Assembly: GCA_019348365.1 (NCBI GenBank)
Contig: JAHWJO010000332.1
Coordinates: 1 to 5,663 of the forward strand
Direction: 5' to 3'
DNA: 5,663 nt
DNA from: Armatimonadota bacterium
GTDB taxonomy: Bacteria > Armatimonadota > DTGP01 > JAHWJO01
In this document: positions 5,645 to 5,663 of the stretch, piece by piece
Position numbering within the stretch: the first letter of the stretch is position 1
How the letters are laid out: the number at the start of each line of letters is the position of its first letter
The notes under the pieces: model-generated
The model's database searches: none
Told to the model about the DNA's origin: nothing
What the model saw: only the letters and a program-made list of their open reading frames with translations
Program-made: the position numbers and the translations under genes

Positions 5645-5663
5645 GGTTTCGGCTGGGCGGCAG

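Noticed and set aside
1..5663. CRISPR array, tRNA, rRNA, riboswitch or defence/biosynthetic gene cluster
   Set aside because: No regularly spaced repeats, no tRNA-like folds and no recognisable system components were seen. A lone WYL regulator is not enough to claim a defence locus.

Overview
The window is ordinary bacterial chromosome of high GC content (about two thirds G+C by eye, strongly GC-biased third codon positions). It has four protein genes: one on the + strand cut by the left edge, and three on the - strand. The high GC explains the many long spurious open frames antisense to the real genes. The organism cannot be named from this sequence. A high-GC, possibly deep-branching lineage such as Armatimonadota would fit, but that is a guess from overall character and not from a marker gene.

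Layout. Bases 1-1551 (+) hold the C-terminal part of a GlnD-type PII uridylyltransferase/uridylyl-removing enzyme: HD domain and two ACT domains, with the nucleotidyltransferase half outside the window. Facing it, with only 3 bp between the stop codons, a HTH-WYL transcriptional regulator runs from 2541 to 1555 (-). A 173-bp gap (2542-2714) holds a near-consensus sigma70-type promoter for that regulator. Upstream lies an M3-family oligoendopeptidase F (4505-2715, -) with an intact HEXXH zinc site. A 347-bp non-coding gap (4506-4852) follows, then a RibD C-terminal-domain reductase (5644-4853, -) whose frame is still open at the right edge.

The most unusual part is the 4506-4852 gap. It contains a 133-bp element with perfect 15-bp terminal inverted repeats starting GAG and flanked by a TTA direct duplication. 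This is the signature of a non-autonomous element (MITE) mobilised by an IS5-family transposase of the IS1031 group. Inside it is a 46-bp GC-rich double hairpin enclosed by GTAG/CTAC, which looks like a REP-type palindrome. Between the MITE and the peptidase start lies an AT-rich tract with four (T/G)GGAAAT repeats, probably the peptidase promoter/operator region.

The genes do not form an obvious pathway: nitrogen-status signalling (GlnD), a WYL regulator of unknown ligand, intracellular peptide turnover (PepF) and a flavin/pterin-type reductase. I found no convincing new multi-gene system. The items worth a second look are the MITE with its nested palindrome and its possible effect on pepF expression.
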